This document shows, one piece after another, positions 1 to 6,781 of a stretch of DNA of 40,552 nucleotides. The position numbers and the translations under genes are program-made. Numbering within the stretch: the stretch's first letter is position 1; every line of letters starts with the position of its first letter. The notes beneath the pieces were generated by a model. The model was not told the DNA's origin and made no database searches. It saw nothing but the letters and a program-made list of their open reading frames with translations. Source of the stretch: Clostridiales bacterium (GTDB taxonomy: Bacteria > Bacillota > Clostridia > Oscillospirales > Oscillospiraceae); NCBI GenBank assembly GCA_902363045.1, contig CABIYX010000029.1:1-40552 (forward strand), given 5' to 3'.

Positions 1-86
1 CCGCCGCTCCAATAACTTCCCCATGAGACCGCTCGGTTGGCTTTCTCCTCTGGAGTTCACCGTCCAAGATGTTTGACAAACCTACA
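1..86 (+). mobile_element. 3' (right) end of an IS3-like insertion sequence
   Basis: Bases 1-86 are the exact reverse complement of 40467-40552; identity stops after CCTACA at 86. Read outward, the copy ends in CA-3' (TG at the 5' end of the complementary strand), as IS3-family elements do, and the stop codon of a transposase fragment lies 10 bp inside this end. The family assignment is inferred from the end sequence and the C-terminal peptide. The rest of the element lies outside the window. Confidence 0.6.
2..76 (+). CDS. transposase C-terminus, IS3-like (partial)
   Basis: An open frame enters from the left edge and gives 24 residues ending LGWLSPLEFTVQDV before TGA at 74-76. The pattern LGW-SP-EF just before the stop is typical of the end of IS3-family OrfB (DDE integrase core) proteins, where a 'YN..R....L..LSP.EF' tail follows the catalytic core. 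Only the tail is present, so no catalytic residue can be checked. An identical fragment lies in inverted orientation at the other end of the window. Confidence 0.5.
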   Translation, partial: RRSNNFPMRPLGWLSPLEFTVQDV

Positions 87-88
87 GG

Positions 89-124
89 AAAAAAGCTCCG
101 CCCCCGGAGGACCGGGGGCGGAGC
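89..124 (-). terminator. intrinsic terminator of recR operon
   Basis: A perfect 13-bp GC-rich stem (95-107 with 112-124) and 4-nt loop is followed, in minus-strand reading, by six T (89-94). It lies 9 bp past the recR stop and only 8 bp from the IS end. Confidence 0.9.
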
Positions 125-133
125 GGGCGTGGG

Positions 134-736
134 TCAGATCTCGCGGCGGCCCTCCAGGGCGCGCATGAGGGTGGCGTCATCGGCGTACTCCAGGTGGCTG
201 CCCACCGGGATGCCGTAGGCCAGACGGGTGACCTTGACGGAGAAGGGGCGGAGCAGCCGGGAGAGGTACATGGCGGTGGCCTCCCCCTCCGTGTCCGGGT
301 TGGTGGCCATGATGACCTCCTCGATGCCTCCAGCAGCCACCCGCTCCACCAGAGATTTGATGTGCAGGTCGTCAGGCCCCACATGGCTCATGGGGGAGAT
401 CACCCCGTGGAGCACATGGTACAGCCCCTGGTACTCCCGGGAGCGCTCCATAGCGGCCACGTCCTTGGGGTCGGCCACCACACAGATGGTGGACTGGTCC
501 CGCTTGGGACTGGCGCAGATGGAGCAGGGGCCGTCTCCGTCCGTCAGGTTTTGACAGACAGGACAGCAGTGGATGGACGTCTTGGCGCTGATGACGGCCT
601 GGGCGAAGGCGTTGGCCTCATCATCCGGCATGGACAGGACATAGAAGGCCAGCCGCTGGGCGGATTTGACGCCCACGCCGGGCAGCTTGGCGAACTGCTC
701 CACCAGATTTTCCAGAGCGGGGGGAAAGTACTGCAT
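134..736 (-). CDS. recR: recombination mediator RecR
   Basis: 200 aa, the usual RecR length. It acts with RecF/RecO in loading RecA at gapped DNA during recombinational repair. Visible domains: N-terminal helix-hairpin-helix (LPGVGVKSAQRLAF, about 18-32), a C4 zinc finger (C58, C61, C71, C74) and a Toprim domain from about 81 (VVADPKDVAAME, then the conserved GVISPM and ATNPDTEGEATA segments). It is the last gene of a minus-strand run ilvA - rpe - DUF4177-like - recR, and is followed by a strong terminator. A heptanucleotide tandem repeat lies just upstream of its ribosome-binding region. Confidence 0.97.
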   Translation of the reverse strand: MQYFPPALENLVEQFAKLPGVGVKSAQRLAFYVLSMPDDEANAFAQAVISAKTSIHCCPVCQNLTDGDGPCSICASPKRDQSTICVVADPKDVAAMERSREYQGLYHVLHGVISPMSHVGPDDLHIKSLVERVAAGGIEEVIMATNPDTEGEATAMYLSRLLRPFSVKVTRLAYGIPVGSHLEYADDATLMRALEGRREI

Positions 737-769
737 GGTTTTGAACCTCCGGGGAAGTTGGGAGTTTGA

Positions 770-815
770 GAATTAGGAATTAGGAATTAGGAATTAGGAA
801 TTAGGAATTAGGAAT
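770..815. repeat. heptanucleotide tandem repeat (GAATTAG)6
   Basis: Six perfect copies of GAATTAG run from 770 to 811, followed by a partial copy. The array is AT-rich in a GC-rich neighbourhood. It lies between recR and the upstream small gene, and supplies that gene's stop codon: in minus-strand reading the first unit gives TAA at 803-801. Copy number could vary by slippage. This would change the spacing before recR rather than either protein. Confidence 0.95.
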
Positions 816-971
816 ATCCTGTTCCCGGGCCAGCGTGATGAGCAGACGGCAGCCGAACGCGGCGGGCCAGAGCGAGGTGCTGACTACCTCCCAGCCCGCC
901 TGGGCCATGTCGTTCATCACCTGTTCGGCGTGCTCGGGACTGTCTGCGGGAAGGACATTATACTCCTGCAT
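801..971 (-). CDS. small DUF4177-like protein
   Basis: 56 aa, starting MQEYNVLPADSPEHAEQVMN and containing GWEVVST followed by a short hydrophobic strand (RLLITLARE). The pattern 'EYKV... (helix) ...GWEVVS... L.R' is that of the DUF4177 family of small cytosolic proteins of unknown role. The start ATG lies 5 bp past the rpe stop, and the stop codon lies within the GAATTAG repeat. Placement between rpe and recR suggests co-transcription. No function can be assigned. Confidence 0.65.
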   Translation of the reverse strand: MQEYNVLPADSPEHAEQVMNDMAQAGWEVVSTSLWPAAFGCRLLITLAREQDIPNS

Positions 972-976
972 CGCCG

Positions 977-1621
977 TTATACCCGCAGGGCGGCGATGGC
1001 GGCGGGGATGTCCTCTTTGCCGTAGACGGCGGAGCCGGCCACCAGCACGTTGGCTCCCGCCTCCACCACCAGGGGAGCGGTCTTGGGGGCGACGCCGCCG
1101 TCCACCTCCAACTCACAGGCGGGGTTGTACCGGTCGATGATGGCCCGCACCTGGCGGATGGTGTCCAGCTGGGACTCCATAAAAGCCTGACCGCCGAAGC
1201 CAGGCTCCACCGTCATCACCAGCACCATGTCCAACTCCTCGATATAGGGCAGAATGGCGTTGGCGGAGGTGATGGGCCGCAGAGCCACCGCCTTTTTCAC
1301 GCCGCACTCCCCCATGATCTTCAGGGCCTCGGCGATCCGGGTGGGGTGGTCGGCCTCCAGATGGACGGACAGCAGATCGGCCCCGGCCTTGGCAAAGTCC
1401 TCGATGTAGCGCACTGGCTTGTCGATCATCAGATGGACGTCCAGGAACATATCGGTACACTTGCGGATGGACTTGACCACAGGGATCCCGATGGTCAGGT
1501 TGGGCACGAAGCAGCCGTCCATGACATCCACATGGAGGTAGTCGGCGCTGGCGACCTTTTTGATGTCCCGCTCCAGGTTGACGAAGTCAGCGGAGAGGAT
1601 CGAAGGGGCAATTTTGATCAT
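977..1621 (-). CDS. rpe: ribulose-phosphate 3-epimerase
   Basis: 214 aa. It interconverts ribulose 5-phosphate and xylulose 5-phosphate in the pentose phosphate pathway. The sequence begins MIKIAPSILSADF, the family signature. Metal/catalytic residues are visible at H30 and D32 (LHVDVMDG), H63 (DVHLMI) and D174 (EVDGGV), and the phosphate-binding segment is VAGSAVYG near the C-terminus. The frame is open for a further 81 codons upstream, but ATG 1621 is chosen because the conserved N-terminus begins there and GAGGA precedes it by a normal distance. It is followed at 5 bp by the DUF4177-like gene. Confidence 0.96.
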   Translation of the reverse strand: MIKIAPSILSADFVNLERDIKKVASADYLHVDVMDGCFVPNLTIGIPVVKSIRKCTDMFLDVHLMIDKPVRYIEDFAKAGADLLSVHLEADHPTRIAEALKIMGECGVKKAVALRPITSANAILPYIEELDMVLVMTVEPGFGGQAFMESQLDTIRQVRAIIDRYNPACELEVDGGVAPKTAPLVVEAGANVLVAGSAVYGKEDIPAAIAALRV

Positions 1622-1891
1622 AATGACGTCCTCGCTTTCCAAGTCTGAATTTGTTAAGTCTGAGGGAAGAGGCCAGCCTCTTCCTGGGAACCCAGGAGGA
1701 GGTAGGCGCATAGGATACTGGGCGGAGAGAGCGGAGGGCCGGCCCTCCGCCGTGAGCTTCCGGACCGCAGGGGCGCTCCAGGCCGGACCCACGGCCCTAC
1801 TGCTGCCTGCGGCAGCCCGAAGCCTGCCGCTTTTGAATAGCCATCCGCCCGCCGGAGCGCGCATCTCCGGCGGACGGAGGCAGTGGGCGTG
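1622..1891. other. ilvA-rpe intergenic region with palindromes
   Basis: These 270 bp hold no convincing gene. They contain a perfect 20-bp palindrome at 1731-1750 (gcggagggccggccctccgc), a 9-bp hairpin just past the ilvA stop (1849-1857 with 1865-1873, no T tract in either direction), and a short repeat around 1670-1683. The hairpin may weaken read-through from ilvA to rpe, but it is not a canonical terminator. Confidence 0.5.
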
Positions 1892-3112
1892 TCAGTGGTA
1901 GAAGTCGGCGGTCATGACCTCCTGGACCGAATAGCCGTTCTGCCGCAGCTCGGCCAGGATCTGTTGCTTGTGGTCCTGGCCGAAGGCCTCCAGGGTGACC
2001 TTCAGCTCTACTCCGTTCTGCCGGTTGATGTTGACGAACTGGTTGTGCTCCAGCTTGATGATATTGCCGCTGTTCCGGGCCAGCAGGCCGGACACCCGCA
2101 TCAGCTCGCCGGGCCGGTCGGGGAGAAGCACGGAGAAGGTGAAGATCCGGCCCCGGTTGATCAGGCCGTGCTGGACCAGAGAGGCCATGGTGATCACATC
2201 CATGTTGCCCCCGGAGAGGACGGAGACCACGTTCTTCCCCTCCATATCCAGGTGCTTCAGGGCGGCCACGGTGAGCAGACCGGCGTTTTCCACCACCATC
2301 TTGTGCTTTTCCATGACGTCCAGGAAGGCGTCCACCAGTTCCACATCCGGGATAGACAGGACGCGGTCCACATTTTTTTGTACATAGGGGAACACCAGGT
2401 CGCCGGGGGTCTTGACCGCCACGCCGTCGGCGATGGTATTGGCGGTGGGGAGGGTGACCACATGGCCGGCCTCCAGGCTGGCCTTCATGGAGGCGGCGCC
2501 CTCCGGCTCCACGCCGATGACTATGACGTTGGGGTTGAGCAGCTTGGCCAGGGTGGATACGCCTGCGGCCAGTCCGCCGCCGCCGATGGGGACCAGGATT
2601 ACATCCACGTCGGGGAGGTCCTGGAAGATCTCATACGCAATGGTGCCCTGGCCGGTGGCCACTCCAAGGTCGTTGAAGGGGTGAACATAGGTCAGCCCCT
2701 CCTCCCCGGCCAACTGGGCAGCTTTTTCAGCGGCCTCATCAAAAACTTCGCCATGAAGGATAACCCGGGCGCCATAGTCCTTGGTGTTGTTTACCTTTAC
2801 CAGAGGGGTGGTAGTGGGCATCACGATGGTGGCGGGCACCCCCGCCGCCTGGGCGGCATAGGCCAGCCCCTGGGCGTGGTTGCCGGCGGAGGCGGTGATG
2901 AGGCCCCGGGACTTCTCCTCCTCGCTGAGGGTGCTGATTTTATAATAAGCTCCGCGGATCTTATAGGCGCCGGTGACCTGCATATTTTCCGGCTTGAGAT
3001 AGACCTGATTCCCACACGCCCTGGACAGGGCGGGGGAGTGGATCAGGCTGGTGGTGCGGATTACGCCCCGCAGTGTAGCGCGGGCGGCTTTGAACTGTTC
3101 CAGGGTGAGCAT
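1892..3112 (-). CDS. ilvA: threonine ammonia-lyase with ACT domain
   Basis: 406 aa. This PLP enzyme deaminates threonine to 2-oxobutanoate. The PLP lysine is K51 in GAYKIRGA; SAGNHAQG (75-82) and the glycine loop IGGGGLAAG (176-184) are the other cofactor motifs. A single C-terminal ACT domain begins near 327 (FTFSVLLPDRPGELMRVSG). The single ACT domain and the length of about 400 match the clostridial/actinobacterial short form used in both catabolism and isoleucine synthesis, rather than the roughly 510-aa double-regulatory-domain IlvA of E. coli. No ilv biosynthetic genes are nearby, so a biosynthetic versus catabolic role is not decided. It is the first gene of the minus-strand run. Confidence 0.93.
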   Translation of the reverse strand: MLTLEQFKAARATLRGVIRTTSLIHSPALSRACGNQVYLKPENMQVTGAYKIRGAYYKISTLSEEEKSRGLITASAGNHAQGLAYAAQAAGVPATIVMPTTTPLVKVNNTKDYGARVILHGEVFDEAAEKAAQLAGEEGLTYVHPFNDLGVATGQGTIAYEIFQDLPDVDVILVPIGGGGLAAGVSTLAKLLNPNVIVIGVEPEGAASMKASLEAGHVVTLPTANTIADGVAVKTPGDLVFPYVQKNVDRVLSIPDVELVDAFLDVMEKHKMVVENAGLLTVAALKHLDMEGKNVVSVLSGGNMDVITMASLVQHGLINRGRIFTFSVLLPDRPGELMRVSGLLARNSGNIIKLEHNQFVNINRQNGVELKVTLEAFGQDHKQQILAELRQNGYSVQEVMTADFYH

Positions 3113-3192
3113 GGCGGACTCCTCTTTTCCATGGCGGGGCCGTCAGGGCGGGCTGGTGTGGCCAGCCTGAGTGCCAAACGCCGATATGTGAA

Positions 3193-3222
3193 ATCATACC
3201 GCACCATAGCATGGAAAGTCAA
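3193..3222 (-). promoter_or_regulatory. promoter of ilvA
   Basis: On the minus strand TTGACT (3222-3217) and TATGAT (3198-3193) are separated by 18 bp. They lie about 80 bp upstream of the ilvA start. Confidence 0.65.
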
Positions 3223-3274
3223 TGAAAAGCTGGAAAATAGATAGGGCAGAACGATCCTATGCGTGAAGTCGGGG

Positions 3275-3303
3275 TTGACAAAGAAGATGGGATGTGTTAC
3301 TCT
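3275..3303 (+). promoter_or_regulatory. promoter of the DUF3793-flavodoxin pair
   Basis: TTGACA (3275-3280), a 17-bp spacer and TACTCT (3298-3303) preceded by an extended -10 TG. Two palindromic operators lie directly downstream, in the first 75 bases of the transcript. Confidence 0.75.
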
Positions 3304-3312
3304 GAAGCGAAA

Positions 3313-3328
3313 GTTAGCAAAGACTAAC
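3313..3328. promoter_or_regulatory. operator 1, 16-bp palindrome
   Basis: GTTAGCAAAGACTAAC: perfect 5-bp arms GTTAG/CTAAC around a 6-bp spacer, starting 10 bp past the -10 hexamer. It matches the operators at 3363 and 37933 in length and half-site, so a repressor here would overlap the start of transcription. Confidence 0.65.
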
Positions 3329-3362
3329 TAGCGGCTGGAAGCTGCTTTTTGATTGGGCGTTA

Positions 3363-3378
3363 GTTAGCATACGCTAAT
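3363..3378. promoter_or_regulatory. operator 2, 16-bp palindrome
   Basis: GTTAGCATACGCTAAT: arms TTAGC/GCTAA around ATAC. It differs from the site before feoB (GTTAGCGTGCGCTAAT) only in the central bases. It lies 22 bp before the DUF3793 start codon. Confidence 0.7.
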
Positions 3379-3399
3379 TTAAAGGGGAGGTCGGATAAG

Positions 3400-3966
3400 A
3401 TGGAAGATACGTTGCGGGATTTTGAGTGTACCCTGGCCTTTCATGGAGCCCCTTCGCTGGCCGGAATTAAACCAGCAGATCTGATTGCCTGGGGCAGTCC
3501 CCAGGTGTGCATGGGAACACTGCTGGAGGATTATCGCTGCCAGTTATCCCGATGCGGCATCCAGCTGCGCCTGCTCTGTTCCTGCCGTCCCCGGTGCCTG
3601 ATCTTGGTTTACCGTCCAGAACGTCTGGCCGCCCAGCTGGCTCATCCCCAGGTGCAGTCACTGCTGGCTCGGGAGGGCTATCCTGTGGACCGAGGGTTGG
3701 AAGAGATGCTGGACACACTTCAACTCCGGCTGACCTGCGGCGGCTTTCCCCATGAAATCGGCCTGTTTTTGGGCTATCCTCCGGAGGACGTGGAGGGCTT
3801 TCGGCTGCATCAGGGACGAGACTACAAGCTGTGTGGATGCTGGAAGGTATACTCCGATGTGGAAAGGGCGCAGCAGTGCTTCCGCCGGTACGAACGGTGC
3901 CGTGCAGCTTTGTGCCGGCGGGTGAAGGAGGGTGAATCTCTGCCCCGACTGTTTCGAGCCGCCTGA
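3400..3966 (+). CDS. DUF3793 family protein
   Basis: 188 aa. The C-terminal half carries the family hallmark FPHEIGLFLGYPPEDVEGF (about 116-134) followed by DYKLCGCWKVYSD and an F..YERCR helix. Function is unknown; members occur mainly in anaerobic Firmicutes. There are several cysteines (SCRPRC near 61-66, LCGC, ERC, LC), but no clear metal-binding motif can be named. Start: ATG 3400 with AAAGGGGAGG upstream. Two operators shared with the feo locus lie in its leader, and the next gene is a flavodoxin, so a role in iron-limited physiology is inferred. Confidence 0.85.
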   Translation: MEDTLRDFECTLAFHGAPSLAGIKPADLIAWGSPQVCMGTLLEDYRCQLSRCGIQLRLLCSCRPRCLILVYRPERLAAQLAHPQVQSLLAREGYPVDRGLEEMLDTLQLRLTCGGFPHEIGLFLGYPPEDVEGFRLHQGRDYKLCGCWKVYSDVERAQQCFRRYERCRAALCRRVKEGESLPRLFRAA

Positions 3967-4097
3967 CCAGGCCATAGTTTGGAAATATCCGCTGGCTAAA
4001 TGATGTATGTGACCGCCCTCTGGGCGTTTACAGATGGATTTTCATCAAGAGATCCATTTCATATTGATTATATTTTTGAGTTTGGAGGTTCTCACAA

Positions 4098-4529
4098 ATG
4101 AGCAGAATTGCAGTGATTTATTGGAGCATGACAGGCAATACCCAAGCCATGGCTGAGGCCATAGCACAGGGGGCGCAAGGGGCTGGTGCCCAGGTTGATG
4201 TGTTCTCTGTGGATCAGGTTGGCGTAGATCAGGTCTTGGAGTACGATGGGCTAGCTCTTGGCTGTCCTGCAATGGGGGCAGAGGTTCTGGAAGAGTCCGA
4301 GTTTGAACCCTTCTTTTCCCAGCTGGAGGGCCGCCTGAGCGGACGGGATGTGGCTCTCTTCGGCTCCTACGGCTGGGGAGACGGGCAGTGGATGCGGGAC
4401 TGGGAGGAGCGGACGGACCGCGCTGGCGGCACCGTATGTCAGGGGGAAGGTTTGATCCTCCACGAGACCCCTGATGAGAGCGGTTTGGATCGGTGCCGAA
4501 CCCTTGGAGCTGACCTCGCCGCCCTCTGA
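4098..4529 (+). CDS. flavodoxin
   Basis: 143 aa, a short-chain flavodoxin. The FMN phosphate loop is SMTGNTQ (10-16). The two further FMN-contact loops are GCPAMGAEVLEESEF (residues 55-69, the 50s loop) and SYGWGDGQWM (89-98, the 90s loop). These small electron carriers replace ferredoxin when iron is scarce, which agrees with the iron-type operators upstream of the preceding gene. It follows DUF3793 by 131 bp, a gap holding only a weak hairpin (4014-4026) and no clear promoter, so co-transcription is likely. A strong terminator follows. Confidence 0.93.
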   Translation: MSRIAVIYWSMTGNTQAMAEAIAQGAQGAGAQVDVFSVDQVGVDQVLEYDGLALGCPAMGAEVLEESEFEPFFSQLEGRLSGRDVALFGSYGWGDGQWMRDWEERTDRAGGTVCQGEGLILHETPDESGLDRCRTLGADLAAL

Positions 4530-4553
4530 GACTGCTTTGTATGCTTCTGGTTG

Positions 4554-4605
4554 AATTCCCGCCCCATCCGGCGTGTACGGCGCTGGATGGGGCGGGAATT
4601 TTCTT
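4554..4605 (+). terminator. intrinsic terminator after flavodoxin
   Basis: Perfect 16-bp stem (4554-4569 with 4585-4600) followed by TTTTCTT. The T tract overlaps the -35 box of the next promoter. Confidence 0.93.
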
Positions 4606-4632
4606 GACACCCCCCTCTGGGAAAGGTACAAT
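4604..4632 (+). promoter_or_regulatory. promoter of the xpaC-telA-TPM operon
   Basis: TTGACA (4604-4609), 17-bp spacer, TACAAT (4627-4632); about 50 bp before the first start codon. Confidence 0.85.
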
Positions 4633-4685
4633 GAGCATAAAAGTATGCGGCTGGTCCGCAGATCGTGCCATAGGAGGTAGGAGCG

Positions 4686-5423
4686 ATGGCGAAGCACATC
4701 AAGCGTTCCGTGATCCCCATCTATCTGATCGGGGTGGTTTGGCTGGTATTCGCGCTGTTTTTCTCGCTGCGTACCCTGACTGACTACGCGCTGTGTACTG
4801 TGGTCTCAGCGGCGGTGTTTGTAGTGGGAAAGGCGGTGTTCCCGGACCGGGTCTATCAGATGCCGGGCGGGCAGGCGGAGGAGCCGGAGAAGAAGGCGGA
4901 GCAGCCCCGCCGGGAGGAGCCCAAGCAGAAGGAGGAAAAGCGGGAGAGCACCGGCGACCCGGAGCTGGACAAGCTGATCCAGGAGCGGGACCGGGCGGTG
5001 TCGGAGATGCGCCGCCTCAACGACAGCATCGAGGACGAGACCATCTCCGCCCAGATTGACCATCTGGAGGAGGTCACCCGGAAGATCATCGGCGAGGTGG
5101 TCAAGCAGCCCAAGAAGCTGCCCCAGATCCGCCGCTTTTTGAACTACTTCCTGCCTACCACCCTAAAGATTCTCAACGCCTATGACCGGATGGACGCCGC
5201 CGGGATCGCCGGGGACAACATCAGCGCCACCAAGTCCAAGGTGGAAAATATGATGGGCACCATCGTCCAGGCCTTTGACAAGCAGCTGGACTCCCTCTTT
5301 GGGGCGGAGGCCATGGACATCTCCACCGACATTACCGTGATGGAAAATCTGCTGGCCCAGGAGGGGCTGTCCGGGAAGGACAAGACCTCCGCGCCGGACG
5401 GCGGGACGACTCTGGAGCTTTGA
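4686..5423 (+). CDS. XpaC-like (5-bromo-4-chloroindolyl phosphate hydrolysis family) membrane protein
   Basis: 245 aa. Two N-terminal membrane segments (about 10-28 and 33-52), a charged low-complexity linker rich in Glu/Lys/Pro (about 62-90), then an alpha-helical domain containing the family segments DKLIQERD, QIDHLEEVTRKI and RRFLNYFLPTTLKILNAYDRM. The family name comes from a B. subtilis phenotype; its biochemical activity is not established. In Firmicutes it is regularly paired with TelA, as here (TelA starts 90 bp downstream). AGGAGG precedes ATG 4686. Confidence 0.85.
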   Translation: MAKHIKRSVIPIYLIGVVWLVFALFFSLRTLTDYALCTVVSAAVFVVGKAVFPDRVYQMPGGQAEEPEKKAEQPRREEPKQKEEKRESTGDPELDKLIQERDRAVSEMRRLNDSIEDETISAQIDHLEEVTRKIIGEVVKQPKKLPQIRRFLNYFLPTTLKILNAYDRMDAAGIAGDNISATKSKVENMMGTIVQAFDKQLDSLFGAEAMDISTDITVMENLLAQEGLSGKDKTSAPDGGTTLEL

Positions 5424-5513
5424 CCGGGCGCGTCTCCCGGCAGAAGGCCGGGACGTTGGAACAACTGAAAATCATACCAAAATCGATATAAGGATCATGA
5501 GGAGGAACTGACC

Positions 5514-6713
5514 ATGAGTGACGATTTGAATATGACCCCCCAGCTGACTTTGACTCCGGAGGCTGATGCCGCCCCGGAGGCTCCGGCTCTGACCCTGGAC
5601 CCGGCCCCCGAGGCTGCCGCCCAGCAGGCCGCCGCGGAGGCAGAGCGGCAGAAAGAGCGGGACGCCAACGCCGTCAAGGTGGACGAGTCCATGCTCAGCG
5701 AGGCGGAGCGGAAAATGGTGGACGATTTTGCTCAGAAGATCGATGTCACCGACTCCAATGTGGTGCTCCAGTACGGCTCCGCAGCCCAGAAGAACATTGC
5801 CTCCTTCTCAGAGAACGCCCTGAACAGCGTCAAGACCAAGGACCTGGGCGAGGTGGGCGAGGCCCTGTCTGACCTGGTGGTGGAGCTGAAAAACTTCGGC
5901 AAGGATGAGGAGAAGAAGGGCGGCCTGTTCGGCTTCTTTCAGAAGAAGCGCAACGAGCTGGAGGCCCTGAAGGCCAGCTATGCCAAGGCAGAGGTCAATG
6001 TGGATAAGATCGTCCGGGTGCTGGAGGACCACCAGGTGGTGCTGATGAAGGACATCGCCATGCTGGACCAGATGTATGAGCTGAATACCAAGTACTACAA
6101 AGAGCTCACCATGTATATCATTGCCGGCAAGAAGCGGCTGGAGTACCTGCGGACCCACGACCTGGAGCAGCTGCGGCAGAAGGCCGCCGCCAGCGGGGCC
6201 CAGGAGGACGCCCAGGCCTATAATGATTTTGCCAACCTGTGTAGCCGGTTTGAGAAGAAGCTCCACGACCTGGAGTTGACCCGGATGATCTCCATTCAGA
6301 TGGGGCCCCAGACCCGCCTGCTGCAAAATAACGACACCCTGATGCTGGAGAAGATCCAGTCCTCCCTGGTGAATACCATCCCCCTGTGGAAGAGTCAGAT
6401 GGTGCTGGCCCTGGGTCTGGAGCACTCCCGCCAGGCCACCCAGGCCCAGTCTGCGGTCACCGAGATGACCAACCAGCTGCTGCAAAAGAATGCGGATATG
6501 CTGAAGATGGGGACGGTGGAGGCCGCCCGGGAGGCGGAGCGCTCCATTGTGGACGTCAAGACCCTCCAGCATACCAATGAGCAACTGATCTCCACCCTGG
6601 ACGAGGTGATGAAGATCCAGACAGAGGGCAGCCAGAAGCGCCGCGAGGCCGAAGCAGAGCTTGGGCGGATCGAGGGCGAGCTGAAGCAGAAGCTTCTGGA
6701 GTTGAGAGGCTGA
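5514..6713 (+). CDS. telA: toxic anion resistance protein TelA family
   Basis: 399 aa with no membrane segment. After an Ala/Pro/Glu-rich N-terminus (about 1-55) the whole protein is helical and fits TelA: GLFGFFQKKRNELEAL, the VLEDHQVVLMKDIAMLDQMYELN segment near 175-200, then QTRLLQNNDTLMLEKIQSSLVNTIPLWK and a coiled coil at the C-terminus. TelA was first linked to tellurite resistance; in Firmicutes it is more generally associated with cell-envelope stress, and its mechanism is unknown. It is the middle gene of a three-gene operon, with GAGGAGG upstream of the start. Confidence 0.92.
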   Translation: MSDDLNMTPQLTLTPEADAAPEAPALTLDPAPEAAAQQAAAEAERQKERDANAVKVDESMLSEAERKMVDDFAQKIDVTDSNVVLQYGSAAQKNIASFSENALNSVKTKDLGEVGEALSDLVVELKNFGKDEEKKGGLFGFFQKKRNELEALKASYAKAEVNVDKIVRVLEDHQVVLMKDIAMLDQMYELNTKYYKELTMYIIAGKKRLEYLRTHDLEQLRQKAAASGAQEDAQAYNDFANLCSRFEKKLHDLELTRMISIQMGPQTRLLQNNDTLMLEKIQSSLVNTIPLWKSQMVLALGLEHSRQATQAQSAVTEMTNQLLQKNADMLKMGTVEAAREAERSIVDVKTLQHTNEQLISTLDEVMKIQTEGSQKRREAEAELGRIEGELKQKLLELRG

Positions 6714-6781
6714 CCGCCCGGAACGGCCGTATGGTGGAAGTTCCCGGATGCCTGTCCGGGGCAGAACATTGAGGAGAGCCT

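Noticed and set aside
1883..3244. 453-codon plus-strand frame opposite ilvA
   Set aside because: Antisense shadow of an intact enzyme gene with catalytic motifs on the minus strand.
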